Part shown: positions 1-9,900 of the stretch, one piece after another
How positions within the stretch are numbered: position 1 is the first letter of the stretch
Layout of the letters: each line of letters starts with the position of its first letter
DNA from: Legionellaceae bacterium
GTDB lineage: Bacteria; Pseudomonadota; Gammaproteobacteria; Legionellales; Legionellaceae
Assembly: GCA_029210265.1 (NCBI GenBank)
Contig: JARGNP010000012.1
Span: forward strand, 1-64,000
Direction: 5' to 3'
DNA length: 64,000 nucleotides
Position numbers and translations under genes: made by a program
Notes under the pieces: model-generated
The model's input: only the letters and a program-made list of their open reading frames with translations
The model's database searches: none
Told to the model about the DNA's origin: nothing

Positions 1-570
1 TCATGGTGTTTGGAAGGATATTTTATGTGCTATTTAATATGAGGGGATTCCTGAGATGTAGCGCACATCCAAGATGGGGTGAGTTTGGTACGGTTATTTA
101 AGTTTGCTGAGCAATGCCTTAACCCAGCCTTGGTTAAACAACAGATGCTTGATTGGGTGTTGTTTAATCTCATGATTTTTAACTGCAATGCACATGGTAA
201 AAATATTAGTTTTTTTGTGGGATCTCAGGGGATTGCTTTAGCTCCATTTTATGATCTTGTGAATATAAAAATGTACCCCGATTTTGATCAAGAGATGGCT
301 ATGGGGTTAGGGGATGAATTTGATATGAGTCAGGTTCATGCATACCAATTAGCTGACTTTGCCGACACATGTCAATTGCCTCGTTTATTTGTGGCTAAAC
401 GATTAAAGCATGTGATAAAAAAATTACTCATGCCTTGGCCAGATGACATTGAACATGTCGTGAGTCATGATGACGAGCGCCGCTATTTACAGCGCTATAA
501 ATCCTTGGTTACAGAGCGGTGTGAATACTTATTGGCAGAAGCAGATTATATTAGCGGTATGACGTTGTAA
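1..570 (+). pseudogene. hipA-like toxin, frameshifted C-terminal remnant
   Basis: The open part (from about 55 to 570) matches the C-terminal kinase lobe of HipA-family Ser/Thr kinases: a HIQDGVSL stretch, then NCNAHGKN and APFYDLV. Reading back, the family-like residues YEGIPE lie in another frame (38-55) that ends at TAG 59-61, while the frame encoding DVAHIQDG has a TGA at 52-54, so a frameshift sits near 53-57. The only start in the open part is GTG at 79, without a good ribosome site. The catalytic loop Asp (usually N-x-D-x-H-x-K-N) is Asn here (codon 187-189), so kinase activity is unlikely. An intact hipBA lies at 46389-47929. The N-terminal half lies outside the window or is lost. Confidence 0.7.
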
Positions 571-653
571 CATCATGTAATCTCAGGCTTTACTTTTAGT
601 GTTGATCTGGCACAATCAAACGATAATCGAATTGCTCTCAGGGACGGAGTGCT

Positions 654-1568
654 ATGTATGTGTATTATGCATTTGGATTAAACATTCAAAGCGCACTTAA
701 CCTACCCGAATTATTAGCGTGTTCTGATAATCTGAATATTAAACCCGATGTGACCATCCAATTTGGTGATGTTTCTAGGATAGGTTTAATTGAAGCCGTG
801 GTTAAAGGTGCATTTTACCAATCCAATCATGATGAGCTTTGGCTCGATGTTCCCAACGTTGCCCGTTATCTCATAACTCACGGTAATTGTATTATTATTG
901 ATCCATACGAGCATGCGGACGAAGACAGCATTCGGGTATTTTTGCTTGGCTCCGGTATGGGGGCATTGTTGATGCAACGCGATTTGTTTTTATTGCATGC
1001 GAATGCGATTAAAATGGGTGATGCTTGCGTTTCGTTTTCAGGAAATTCAGGGGCGGGAAAATCAACTTTATCAGCGGCCTTTATGAGTCGTGGTTACTCG
1101 GTACTTGCCGATGATGTGTGCGCGGTTAACCAAGCGGGGCATGTGATGCCAAGCTTCCCTCAAGTAAAATTATGGGCAGACTCAAGTCATAAATTAGATA
1201 TTAAAACCGGTGGATTAAGACGCATTCGTCCTAATATCGAAAAATTCGCGGTGCCGCTCGAACAGCAGTTTTATGCTACAAACTTGCCTCTAAAAGTTTT
1301 ATATATTTTAAATTCACATAACCAAGACACGTTTGAGTTTAAATCCATTGAAGGCATGCAGAAAATGTTGCCGCTTAAAAATAATACGTATCGTCATCAA
1401 TATTTAAAAGGCCTCGGGAAAACCAAAAAGCATTTAAAACATGTTGGGAGTTTAGCTTCTCAAGTGGATGTGGTGCGTATCACGCGCCCTAAAAATGGAT
1501 TCCAATTGGATAAACTTGTGGAGTTAATTCAAGCTGATTTGATAGAGCGGGGCGTTGTTGGTGTCTGA
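654..1568 (+). CDS. HprK-related kinase
   Basis: A 304-residue protein with the HPr kinase/phosphorylase fold signature. A Walker A loop GNSGAGKST starts at about residue 130, and the acidic pair in VLADDV follows at about 153-154, as in HprK and in the kinases of lasso-peptide clusters. It is not canonical HprK: the family's N-terminal domain is not recognisable and no PTS genes are nearby. The start ATG has a good ribosome site (CGGAG, 5 nt spacing). It opens a five-gene co-directional cluster and overlaps the sulfotransferase start by a few bases, which suggests translational coupling. Its substrate is unknown; a peptide or small molecule handled by the neighbouring PqqD-like protein is an inference. 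Confidence 0.8.
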   Translation: MYVYYAFGLNIQSALNLPELLACSDNLNIKPDVTIQFGDVSRIGLIEAVVKGAFYQSNHDELWLDVPNVARYLITHGNCIIIDPYEHADEDSIRVFLLGSGMGALLMQRDLFLLHANAIKMGDACVSFSGNSGAGKSTLSAAFMSRGYSVLADDVCAVNQAGHVMPSFPQVKLWADSSHKLDIKTGGLRRIRPNIEKFAVPLEQQFYATNLPLKVLYILNSHNQDTFEFKSIEGMQKMLPLKNNTYRHQYLKGLGKTKKHLKHVGSLASQVDVVRITRPKNGFQLDKLVELIQADLIERGVVGV

Positions 1569-2406
1569 ACATAAAGGAATTTATTGGCTCGCGTCGTATC
1601 CAAAATCAGGGAATACCTGGTTTCGTGTTTTCTTGGCGCATATGCTAACTGAGTCTGGCAAAGCATTAGATTTAGACGGAATTCACACGGGAGCTATTGC
1701 CAGTGGACGTGCGTGGATTGATGAAGCACTAGGATTTGATAGTTCAAACTTTACACACGATGATTTAGATGCTTTGCGACCTGCGGTTTATCGCTGGCAT
1801 GCCGAGCAAGCAACCACCGCCGAGCACCATAAAACGCATGATGCATACACCTATTTGCCGAATGGCGAAGCGTTGATTCCTGCTCAAAGTTCACTTGGCG
1901 CACTCTATTTTGTTCGGAATCCGTTAGATGTAGCGATTTCGTTTGCAAATCATATGGACTGCTCGATTGATAAAAGCATTGAATCGATGCGTAAACCTGA
2001 TTATGCCTTGTGTAAAGGTAATAAAAGAGCCAACGATCAACTGCGACAGCAATTATTGTCATGGTCGATGCATGTTAAAAGTTGGTGTGAAGCAAAAGAC
2101 ATGAATTGCCTGGTATTACGCTATGAAGACATGAAACAAAAGCCGATGGAGACGTTTACACGCGCGGCAGAATATTTGAAATTGGATACCTCAGAAGAAC
2201 GTATTCAGCGAGCGTTAGAACATGCGCATATTGATCGTTTGCAAGGTTTAGAGCAATCGGGTGGATTTAAAGAAAAGCCGCCCAAAGTGAAACAGTTTTT
2301 TAGAAAAGGGATTGTGGGTGATTGGAAGAACGTGCTGACCTCACAGCAAATTGATACGATTATTCATGACCATGGTGAGGTGATGGAGGCTCATGGTTAT
2401 ATTTAA
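1561..2406 (+). CDS. PAPS-dependent sulfotransferase
   Basis: A protein of about 281 residues of the cytosolic sulfotransferase fold. The 5'-phosphosulfate loop YPKSGNTWF is near the N-terminus (about residues 13-21) and the 3'-phosphate-binding strand FVRNPLDVAIS is near residue 119. A late G-rich segment (GGFKEK...RKGIVGDWKN) matches the C-terminal PAPS-binding region of the family. It should transfer sulfate from PAPS to a hydroxyl or amine acceptor in the cytoplasm. GTG 1561 is preferred because a GGGG site lies 8 nt upstream; TTG 1555 is the alternative. It overlaps the kinase gene by 8 nt. The fused ATP sulfurylase-APS kinase three genes downstream would supply its donor. The acceptor is unknown. 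Confidence 0.85.
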   Translation: MSEHKGIYWLASYPKSGNTWFRVFLAHMLTESGKALDLDGIHTGAIASGRAWIDEALGFDSSNFTHDDLDALRPAVYRWHAEQATTAEHHKTHDAYTYLPNGEALIPAQSSLGALYFVRNPLDVAISFANHMDCSIDKSIESMRKPDYALCKGNKRANDQLRQQLLSWSMHVKSWCEAKDMNCLVLRYEDMKQKPMETFTRAAEYLKLDTSEERIQRALEHAHIDRLQGLEQSGGFKEKPPKVKQFFRKGIVGDWKNVLTSQQIDTIIHDHGEVMEAHGYI

Positions 2407-2444
2407 TGAGTATATTTAATGGATGTATTTAGGAGGAGGATAGC

Positions 2445-2705
2445 ATGCTAGCAATTAACCAGGACGTGGTATTTACTCAAATTGATAAAGATATCGTAAT
2501 GATGGATCCAAACAGTGGCGAATATCATGGTTTAAATACGGTGGGAGCTGAGCTCTGGAATTTATTGGATTCAAAGCCGATGAGTCAAGATGGCATGGTG
2601 AGCTATTTACAAAAAGAATATGGGCTTGATGAGGCAACGGCTACGACCGATGTGCATGTTTTTGTAGACGCGATGTTAAAGCAAGATTTTCTTGTTAAAA
2701 CTTAA
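2445..2705 (+). CDS. PqqD-like peptide-binding protein
   Basis: An 86-residue protein with the PqqD/RiPP-recognition-element pattern: an N-terminal beta hairpin (FTQIDKDIVMMDPNSGEYHGLN), then the typical GAELWNLLD helix start, and a helical C-terminal half ending VDAMLKQDFLV. Proteins of this fold bind leader peptides in RiPP pathways or act as small chaperones; some pair with HprK-related kinases. The ribosome site is very strong (GGAGGAGG about 6 nt before ATG), suggesting more product than its neighbours. It sits between the sulfotransferase and the ABC exporter. No precursor peptide gene is visible next to it. Confidence 0.8.
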   Translation: MLAINQDVVFTQIDKDIVMMDPNSGEYHGLNTVGAELWNLLDSKPMSQDGMVSYLQKEYGLDEATATTDVHVFVDAMLKQDFLVKT

Positions 2706-2728
2706 TAACAGGATAACTGCTGATTAAG

Positions 2729-4504
2729 ATGAGCTTAAGTTTAAGTAATCTTCGAGTATTAAGTAGCTTGCTACGTGATCTTTTTAAATTTGATGCGATA
2801 CGCTCAGGGATGACGTTGTGTTTAATGCTTGCCAGGAGCTTGACCTCAGGCTTTGGTTTGTTGATGATTTTGCCGTTATTGCAACTGATCGGTGTGTCGT
2901 TAGGACCTATCGCGAGTCAGGGTTTTCTTACTCAATTCAATGCATTTTTTGAACTATTACATATTCCCATGACGCTGCTGAGTGTGCTCGTTGTGTACGC
3001 TTTAATCATCAGTTGTATTGCGGTGCTTGCTTATATTGAGCAAGTTATGGGAACTGCTCTGCAGCAAAGTTACACGCGTTATTTACGTGCAAGCTTACAT
3101 CGACAATTACTTATGGCGCCATGGTCCTTTTTTTTGAAGCGTAAAATGTCAGATGTGCTCTATAGCTTAACGACGCAAGTGCAAGGCGTCTCAATTTGTA
3201 ATTATCAGTTATTAAGCTTAATCAACTCGGTATTTTTAGTGATGGTGTACACGGGGCTTGCGTGCTTATTATCTTGGAAGATGACGCTGACGGCCATGGG
3301 ATGTGCTTTGCTATTGCTATGCTTGATGTTGCCTTTGCATCGCCTGACCTCGAAAGCAGGACGCGATCATTTATATAAAAATCAAACCATGTTCCAAGCG
3401 ATTCAGGAGCAGTTTTCGGCGTTGAAAATGCTCAAAGGCTCAGGCTTGGAAACGCGTTTTATGGATAAGCTTGTGGATGTTAATGCGTCACTGGAATATC
3501 AAAATCAACGTGTGACCGTGATGACGGCGCGAAGTCGTTTGGTGTATACCTGCGGCTCGGTGATGGTGTTAAGTGCGTTGTTATATATGGCAATCGGCGT
3601 GATACATGTGCCTTTGGGGAGTTTATTGCTGCTCTTGATTGTGTTTTCACGAACGTTACCCATGGTTTTAAGCGCACAACAAACATACCAGCGTATTTTG
3701 CATCAATTACCAGCGTATCTTGGTATTCAAGGTTTATTACAAGCATGTAAAGCGGAGTATGTTTTGCCTACTCAAAATAAACTAAAATTTGAGTCCCACA
3801 TAGAACTTAAATCGGTGAGTTTTGCTTATCCGGCGAAGCCAAATATTGATATTGTTCAAAATCTTTCCATAAAACTTATCAAAAATAGTACGACGGCGCT
3901 CATAGGCTCATCCGGTGCAGGAAAATCGACGCTGGCAGATTTGATTGTTGGCTTGCTGGCACCAAACTCGGGAGAGATTTATATTGATGGCATGCGATTG
4001 GATGCTTCAAATCACACGGCATGGCAGCGAAATATTGCGTACGTAACGCAAGATGTTTTCTTATTTCATGCCTCCGTACGTGATAATTTAACCTGGTTTA
4101 GTGATAATTATACGGATGAAGCGCTTTGGGAGGTATTAAGCGCTGCAGCCGCTGATTTTGTGCATGATCTAGATGAGGGGCTTGATACGGTTCTAGGTGA
4201 TCGTGGTGTGCGCTTATCAGGGGGCGAGCGCCAACGCATTGCACTTGCACGTGCGTTATTAATGAAACCCAAGCTTCTAGTATTAGATGAAAGCACGAAT
4301 GCACTTGATTCAAAAAATTTACAACATATTCAAGCAGCGCTTACCGCATTACGTGGCACGATGACGATTTTGATTATTTCGCATCAGCACGAGATGAGTG
4401 CGTTTGCCGATCAAAAAATTATACTTAAAGCTTGGGAAAAAAATGTCGTTGAACATAACAAAAAACATCAAGTATTGGACGCTGACCCAGAGGCAATTGT
4501 GTGA
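2729..4504 (+). CDS. ABC exporter (fused membrane and ATPase domains)
   Basis: A 591-residue half-transporter with about six membrane segments in residues 30-310 and an ATPase domain after 350. Walker A GSSGAGKST is at about 393, the signature LSGGERQR at about 496, Walker B LLVLDEST at about 517, and the switch His is in IISHQ. There is no N-terminal C39 peptidase domain, so it would not cleave a leader itself. Layout and context resemble the D-type exporters of lasso and other peptide clusters, but lipid A or drug exporters share this architecture. It follows the PqqD-like gene by 23 nt, and its last 62 nt overlap the start of the PAPS synthase gene. Confidence 0.85.
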   Translation: MSLSLSNLRVLSSLLRDLFKFDAIRSGMTLCLMLARSLTSGFGLLMILPLLQLIGVSLGPIASQGFLTQFNAFFELLHIPMTLLSVLVVYALIISCIAVLAYIEQVMGTALQQSYTRYLRASLHRQLLMAPWSFFLKRKMSDVLYSLTTQVQGVSICNYQLLSLINSVFLVMVYTGLACLLSWKMTLTAMGCALLLLCLMLPLHRLTSKAGRDHLYKNQTMFQAIQEQFSALKMLKGSGLETRFMDKLVDVNASLEYQNQRVTVMTARSRLVYTCGSVMVLSALLYMAIGVIHVPLGSLLLLLIVFSRTLPMVLSAQQTYQRILHQLPAYLGIQGLLQACKAEYVLPTQNKLKFESHIELKSVSFAYPAKPNIDIVQNLSIKLIKNSTTALIGSSGAGKSTLADLIVGLLAPNSGEIYIDGMRLDASNHTAWQRNIAYVTQDVFLFHASVRDNLTWFSDNYTDEALWEVLSAAAADFVHDLDEGLDTVLGDRGVRLSGGERQRIALARALLMKPKLLVLDESTNALDSKNLQHIQAALTALRGTMTILIISHQHEMSAFADQKIILKAWEKNVVEHNKKHQVLDADPEAIV

Positions 4505-6134
4505 TCTAGAGTGCTTATTAAACGGCGCGTTTGCACCGTTGAACGGCTTTTTAGATGAAGCAGATTATGACAGCGTGTGTGAAACCATGCGTCTGCAAGA
4601 TGGTCGCTTGTGGCCTATGCCTATCACGCTCGATATATCTGATGCATTTGCAGCGCAGTGTTGTATTGGTGATTTAATTGTATTAGTTGATAATGAAAAC
4701 ACGCCTTTGGCAAGTTTGAATATAAGTTCTATATGGCAGCCTGATAAGCCGCTTGAGGCTGAGCACGTTTTTGGAACGGCAGATAAGCTGCATCCAGGTG
4801 TTAAGTATTTATATGATGAAGCAGGCTCTTGGTATATCGGCGGAAAAGTGACGGCGCTATCTATGCCAGCACATTATGATTTTCTTGAGTATAGGCATAC
4901 GCCTGCTGAGCTCAAGCAATTGTTTAAGCTTTACGGCTGGTCACGTGTATTAGCTTTTCAAACACGTAATCCTATTCATCGCGCGCATTTTGAATTAACA
5001 CAGCGTGCAGCGCGCAAGGCCAATGCAAATTTATTGATTCATCCGGTTGTCGGTATGACCAAGCCAGGTGATATTGATTATATTTTGCGTGTAAAGTGCT
5101 ATGAGCATGTGATCAAACGTTATCCTAATACACAACATGCCATGCTGAGTTTATTGCCTTTGGCGATGCGTATGGGCGGCCCCCGTGAGGCTGTATGGCA
5201 TGCGATGATTCGAAAAAATTATGGTGCGACTCATTTTATTGTCGGGCGCGATCATGCAGGGCCTGGCTTAAACAGCCAAAACCAAGCTTTTTATGAGCCT
5301 TATGCGGCGCAAAAATTACTACTTGCCCATGCAGACGAAATTGAACTGGAAGTGATGGCCTTTCCTGCCATTGGGTATGTTAAGCAAAAAAATGCTTTTT
5401 TGAGCGTTGAAGAGTTGGCTGATGATGTTGTTGAAAATATTTCAGGGACTGTGTTAAGGCAGGCACTGCAACATCGAAACGTGCTTCCTGATTGGTTTTC
5501 GTTTCCTGAGGTAATTCAAACGTTACAAACGGCGTATCCACCTAAGGAAAAACAAGGCTTTACGTTATTCTTTACAGGGCTATCTGGGGCAGGAAAATCA
5601 ACGTTGGCAAAGGCTGTGCAAGCAAAATTTCTTGAAGACAATCTTCGCACCGTCAGTTTATTAGATGGTGATGTGGTTCGGCGAAATTTATCGGCAGGAT
5701 TAGGTTTTTCCAAACAAGATAGAGATATGAATATCAAACGCTTGGGTTATGTAGCGTCTGAAATTACCAAACATCAAGGCATTGCGATTTGTGCGGCGAT
5801 AGCCCCTTATGCCGAGGCGCGCGATGTGGTTCGCACGCAGGTTGAGCAGTATGGTGGATTTATTGAAATTCATGTCGCAACGCAGCTTGATGTGTGTAAA
5901 GCACGTGATATCAAAGGCCTGTATCAAAAAGCAGAAGAAGGTTTAATCACGGGGTTTACTGGAGTTGATGATCCGTATGAGGTACCAGAAAATCCAGAGC
6001 TGATTATTGATACGGCTAATCTATCGATTGTGGAGGCTGTTGACATGATTTTTGAGGCGTTAGAGCATTTAGGGTTTTATGAGCATGGCTCAATCGTGAA
6101 AACAAAAACATCGTTGTTAGATAAGGTTGTTTAG
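4443..6134 (+). CDS. fused ATP sulfurylase-APS kinase (PAPS synthase)
   Basis: A protein of about 563 residues that makes PAPS from sulfate in two steps. The N-terminal ATP sulfurylase has the LNGAFAPLNGFL entry, the nucleotide-binding QTRNPIHRAH (about 173) and GRDHAGPG (about 268). The C-terminal APS kinase has the P-loop GLSGAGKST (about 379) and the LDGDVVRRNLSAGLGFS motif. The domain order is sulfurylase then kinase, as in the Aquifex-type bifunctional enzyme and unlike the CysDN system. ATG 4443 is chosen because the family begins there; an in-frame ATG at 4398 would lengthen the overlap with the exporter. No assimilatory genes (cysH, cysI, cysJ) are nearby, so it probably serves the sulfotransferase at 1561. 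Confidence 0.9.
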   Translation: MSLNITKNIKYWTLTQRQLCDLECLLNGAFAPLNGFLDEADYDSVCETMRLQDGRLWPMPITLDISDAFAAQCCIGDLIVLVDNENTPLASLNISSIWQPDKPLEAEHVFGTADKLHPGVKYLYDEAGSWYIGGKVTALSMPAHYDFLEYRHTPAELKQLFKLYGWSRVLAFQTRNPIHRAHFELTQRAARKANANLLIHPVVGMTKPGDIDYILRVKCYEHVIKRYPNTQHAMLSLLPLAMRMGGPREAVWHAMIRKNYGATHFIVGRDHAGPGLNSQNQAFYEPYAAQKLLLAHADEIELEVMAFPAIGYVKQKNAFLSVEELADDVVENISGTVLRQALQHRNVLPDWFSFPEVIQTLQTAYPPKEKQGFTLFFTGLSGAGKSTLAKAVQAKFLEDNLRTVSLLDGDVVRRNLSAGLGFSKQDRDMNIKRLGYVASEITKHQGIAICAAIAPYAEARDVVRTQVEQYGGFIEIHVATQLDVCKARDIKGLYQKAEEGLITGFTGVDDPYEVPENPELIIDTANLSIVEAVDMIFEALEHLGFYEHGSIVKTKTSLLDKVV

Positions 6135-6177
6135 ATTTATAATGATTTATGTTTGTCCTGCACCAGGAGAGATAAAA

Positions 6178-6582
6178 ATGCATGATGTTCGCTGGAAACA
6201 GAGACTTGATAATTACGGAAAAGCTTTAGCTCAATTGAGTAAATTTTTACAGAAAGAAGATTTAAACGAATTAGAAGAGCAAGGTCTAATTCAGGCGTTT
6301 GAATATACGCATGAATTGGCTTGGAAAACAAAAAAAGATTTTTTAGTCTCGCGAGGCGTTGATAATTTATTTGGGTCAAAAGATACGGCAAGAGAAGCGT
6401 TTAAATTAGGATTAATCGAGCATGGGGATGTTTGGATGGATATGATAAAAAGTCGAAACCTTACATCGCATACTTATAACGATGTGATTAGTGCACAAAT
6501 TATTAAGCAAATCAAAGCATGTTATCACGCCGAATTTAAAGCGCTTTATGAAAAGCTCGAGCTGCTTGCTTCGGAAGCATGA
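6178..6582 (+). CDS. HEPN-domain protein, HI0074/HepT-like
   Basis: A 134-residue all-alpha protein of the HI0074 (nucleotidyltransferase substrate-binding, HEPN) family. The conserved RNLTSHTY near residue 90 fits the R-x4-H-x-Y motif of HepT ribonuclease toxins, where the Tyr is AMPylated by the partner. The ATG at 6178 has AGGAGA 6 nt upstream; a longer in-frame start overlapping the PAPS synthase is unlikely. It lies immediately before the MNT nucleotidyltransferase, one base apart. A toxin role follows from the family and is not proved by the sequence. Confidence 0.85.
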   Translation: MHDVRWKQRLDNYGKALAQLSKFLQKEDLNELEEQGLIQAFEYTHELAWKTKKDFLVSRGVDNLFGSKDTAREAFKLGLIEHGDVWMDMIKSRNLTSHTYNDVISAQIIKQIKACYHAEFKALYEKLELLASEA

Positions 6583-6583
6583 T

Positions 6584-6958
6584 ATGGTAAATTATAGATC
6601 AAGCTTGTTATTAAATAATTGCGGTTTAAAGCAGTCCGTGATTAAAATCATACAAGAAGCCTTGGCGAACTTTCCTGAAATCAATCACGTTATTTTATAC
6701 GGTTCTCGAGCAATAGAAAATTATAGAGCAGGTTCTGACATTGATTTGACCATAATTTTAAACACATCATGTTTGCCAACCATTACATTGTTAAATAAAA
6801 TTGAGTTGGCACTGGATGATTTGGATTTGATTTATACGTTTGATTTGTCTTTTATGTGTGATATTACGAATAAAAAATTAATCGAGCATATTAATCAGTT
6901 TGGTATTGTGTTTTATGCTCGCGATACCAGGTACAATTCACCGAAGAAAAATATTTAA
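6584..6958 (+). CDS. minimal nucleotidyltransferase, MntA-like
   Basis: A 124-residue MNT-fold protein. LYGSRAIENYRAGSDIDL gives the GS-x10-D-x-D catalytic signature of pol-beta-type nucleotidyltransferases. In type VII toxin-antitoxin pairs this enzyme transfers AMP to a Tyr of the HEPN partner and silences it. ATG 6584 starts one base after the TGA of the HEPN gene, so the two are almost certainly co-translated. Here the HEPN gene comes first. The next gene, dnaE, starts 14 nt downstream, so the pair is wedged directly in front of an essential gene. Confidence 0.85.
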   Translation: MVNYRSSLLLNNCGLKQSVIKIIQEALANFPEINHVILYGSRAIENYRAGSDIDLTIILNTSCLPTITLLNKIELALDDLDLIYTFDLSFMCDITNKKLIEHINQFGIVFYARDTRYNSPKKNI

Positions 6959-6972
6959 AAATTAGGTAAGGC

Positions 6973-9900
6973 ATGCGCGGTTCCCGTTTTGTTCATTTAA
7001 GAGTACACAGTGAATTTTCATTGGTTGATGGTATTGTACGTATCAAGCCTTTGATGAATACCGTGACGGATCGCGGTATGAATGCTGTTGCCGTTACCGA
7101 TTTCTGTAATCAATTTGCAGCGCTCAAAATGTTCACATCGGCGATGAAAATGGGTGTGAAACCTATTTTTGGTGCTGAGCTTCCATGTCATAACCCCGAT
7201 AAACCCGCTGAAATAACGTCCGTTGTTTTGTTATGCCAAAACATGACCGGTTATAAAAACTTAACACGCTTGGTATCTCGCGCTTATTTTGAAGGCCAAT
7301 ATCAAGGTCAACCACGTATTCAGTATGATTGGATAGCAGAAGAAGCTGAAGGTTTAATTGCATTGTCCGGTGGGTTAAGTGGTGAAGTAGGGCATTTTTT
7401 AGCACAAGAAGATGACGTGATGGCCGAGGATGTTGCTAAGCGTTGGAGCGCGTTATTTCCAGGGCGATTTTATCTTGAGATTCAACGTACGGGTCGTGCA
7501 GGTGAGCATGCCTATAATGAGCGTGCGGTACGTTTAGCTGACAAATTAGAACTCCCCCTGGTTGCAACCAATGATGTTCGTTTTATTGATGCGAGTGAAT
7601 TTGATGCACATGAAGCACGTGTGTGTATTCATGATGGGTATACGCTGGCCGATCCAAGAAGAGACAAGCGTTATAGTCCAGAGCAATATTTACGTTCAGC
7701 TGATGAAATGTGTGCGTTATTTGCTGATTTGCCTCAGGCGATAGAGAACACTCACGAAATAGCCAAGCGTTGTACGGTAAATTTAGAGTTGGGCAATGTC
7801 TACTTACCTAATTTTCCTGTGCCAGAAAAATTCTCTGAAAAAACGTATCTAACACACATGTCAGAAGAAGGACTTGCTAAGCGCTTAGGGTTAGCCAACG
7901 TATCTGAAGCGCCGGTTGCTTATCGAGAACGTCTCGAGATTGAGCTCGGTGTGATTAATCAAATGGACTTTGCGGGATATTTTTTAATCGTTGCTGATTT
8001 TATTCAGTGGGCAAAAAAACAGGCAATTCCCGTAGGTCCTGGACGTGGTTCGGGTGCAGGTTCATTGGTGGCTTATGTTTTATTAATTACGGACTTAGAT
8101 CCCCTTGAATATGATTTGCTGTTTGAGCGATTTTTGAACCCCGAGCGGGTATCCATGCCCGATTTTGATATCGATTTTTGTATGTATGGTCGCGATCGCG
8201 TGATTGATTATGTTGCTGAGCGTTATGGGCGTCAAAGTGTGTCGCAGATTATTACGTTCGGCACCATGGCAGCCAAGGCCGTAATTCGTGATGTAGGTCG
8301 TGTATTAGGTCACCCTTATGGTTTTGTTGATAAGCTTGCGAAGCTTATACCGTTTGAATTAGGCATTACGCTGACCAAAGCTTTAGAAATGGAGCCTGAG
8401 CTGGAGCGGCGGTATGAAGATGAGGAAGAAGTTAAAGGCTTAATTGACTTGGCTTTGTCTCTCGAGGGCATTACGCGTAATGCCGGTAAGCACGCCGGGG
8501 GTGTGGTGATAGCACCTTCCGTATTGACCGATTTTACGGCTGTGTATTGTGAGCAAGGCTCGACGCAATGGGTCAGCCAGTTTGATAAAGATGATGTTGA
8601 AGCCGTTGGCTTGGTTAAGTTTGACTTTTTGGGACTGAAAACACTCACGATAATTGATTGTGCATTACAAACCGTGAATAAATTGCGCTCCAAAGAGCGT
8701 TTAGAGCCACTTGCGATTGAAAATATTCCTTTGGATGATGCCAAAGCTTTTGAATTATTGCAGGCGTGTCAAACGACGTCGGTGTTTCAGCTTGAGTCAC
8801 GAGGCATGAAAGACTTGATTCACCGTCTTCAGCCTGATTCGTTCGAAGATATTATCGCATTGGTTGCGCTGTACAGGCCAGGGCCTTTGCAGTCGGGCAT
8901 GGTCGATGATTTTGTTGAGCGAAAGCATGGTCGCTCGCCGATTGTTTATTTACATCCTGATTTAGAACCTATTTTACAGCCAACCTATGGGGTTATTTTA
9001 TATCAAGAGCAAGTGATGCAGATTGCTCAGGTCTTGGCGAACTATACGCTTGGATCGGCGGATGTATTACGTCGCGCGATGGGTAAGAAAAAGCCTGAAG
9101 AAATGGCAAAACAGCGTGTGATTTTCACGGATGGTGCCACAGCGCGTGGTATTGATAAGAAAATTAGCACCGCGATGTTTGATTTAATGGAAAAATTCGC
9201 AGGTTATGGATTTAATAAATCTCACTCGGCTGCGTATGCTTTAGTGGCTTACCAAACAGCCTGGCTTAAAGCACATTATCCTGCAGCGTTTATGGCATCG
9301 GTGATTTCGGTGGATATGGATAACACCGATAAAGTGGATATGTTATTACGTGAATGCAAAGACATGAAGATAGACGTTCGTGCACCGTCGGTTCTTCACG
9401 GCCAATATGAGTTTACGGTTGCTGATGATAAAACACTGATTTATGGTTTAGGTGCTCTCAAAGGCGTGGGTGAAGCGGTGATTGAAGCTTTGATTCAAAC
9501 ACGCGAAGAGCAGGGCGCTGCAACGGACTTATTTGATTTTTGTCGTCAAGTTGATTTACGTCGTACAAATCGTCGTGTGTTCGAAGCTTTAATTAAAAGC
9601 GGAAGCTTTGATGGTTGGGGGGTTGAGCGTTCGGTATTGCATGCATCTCTTGCGCCGGCCATGAAACGAGGGCTTGAATTTCATACCAGCCAAAACAGTG
9701 GACAAAGTGATTTATTTGGTTTGTTTGGCGAACAGGACGACACACCGCCTTATGCAGAGGCTGTGCCTTGGACGGTAAAGCAACGCTTACAAGGTGAAAA
9801 AGATACGCTAGGATTTTATCTGAGTGGTCACCCTGCTGAGTCGTATCGGCAGGAGCTTGGTGAGCATGTTGTGCCTATTGCAGATTTAGGAAAAAATCAT

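Noticed and set aside
654-2705. Canonical PTS-linked HprK system
   Set aside because: No HPr or other PTS genes are present and the kinase sits with a sulfotransferase and PqqD-like gene.
8316-8744. 142-residue open frame antisense to dnaE
   Set aside because: It lies wholly inside the dnaE polymerase domain on the other strand, is Ser-rich as expected for antisense frames, and has no ribosome site.
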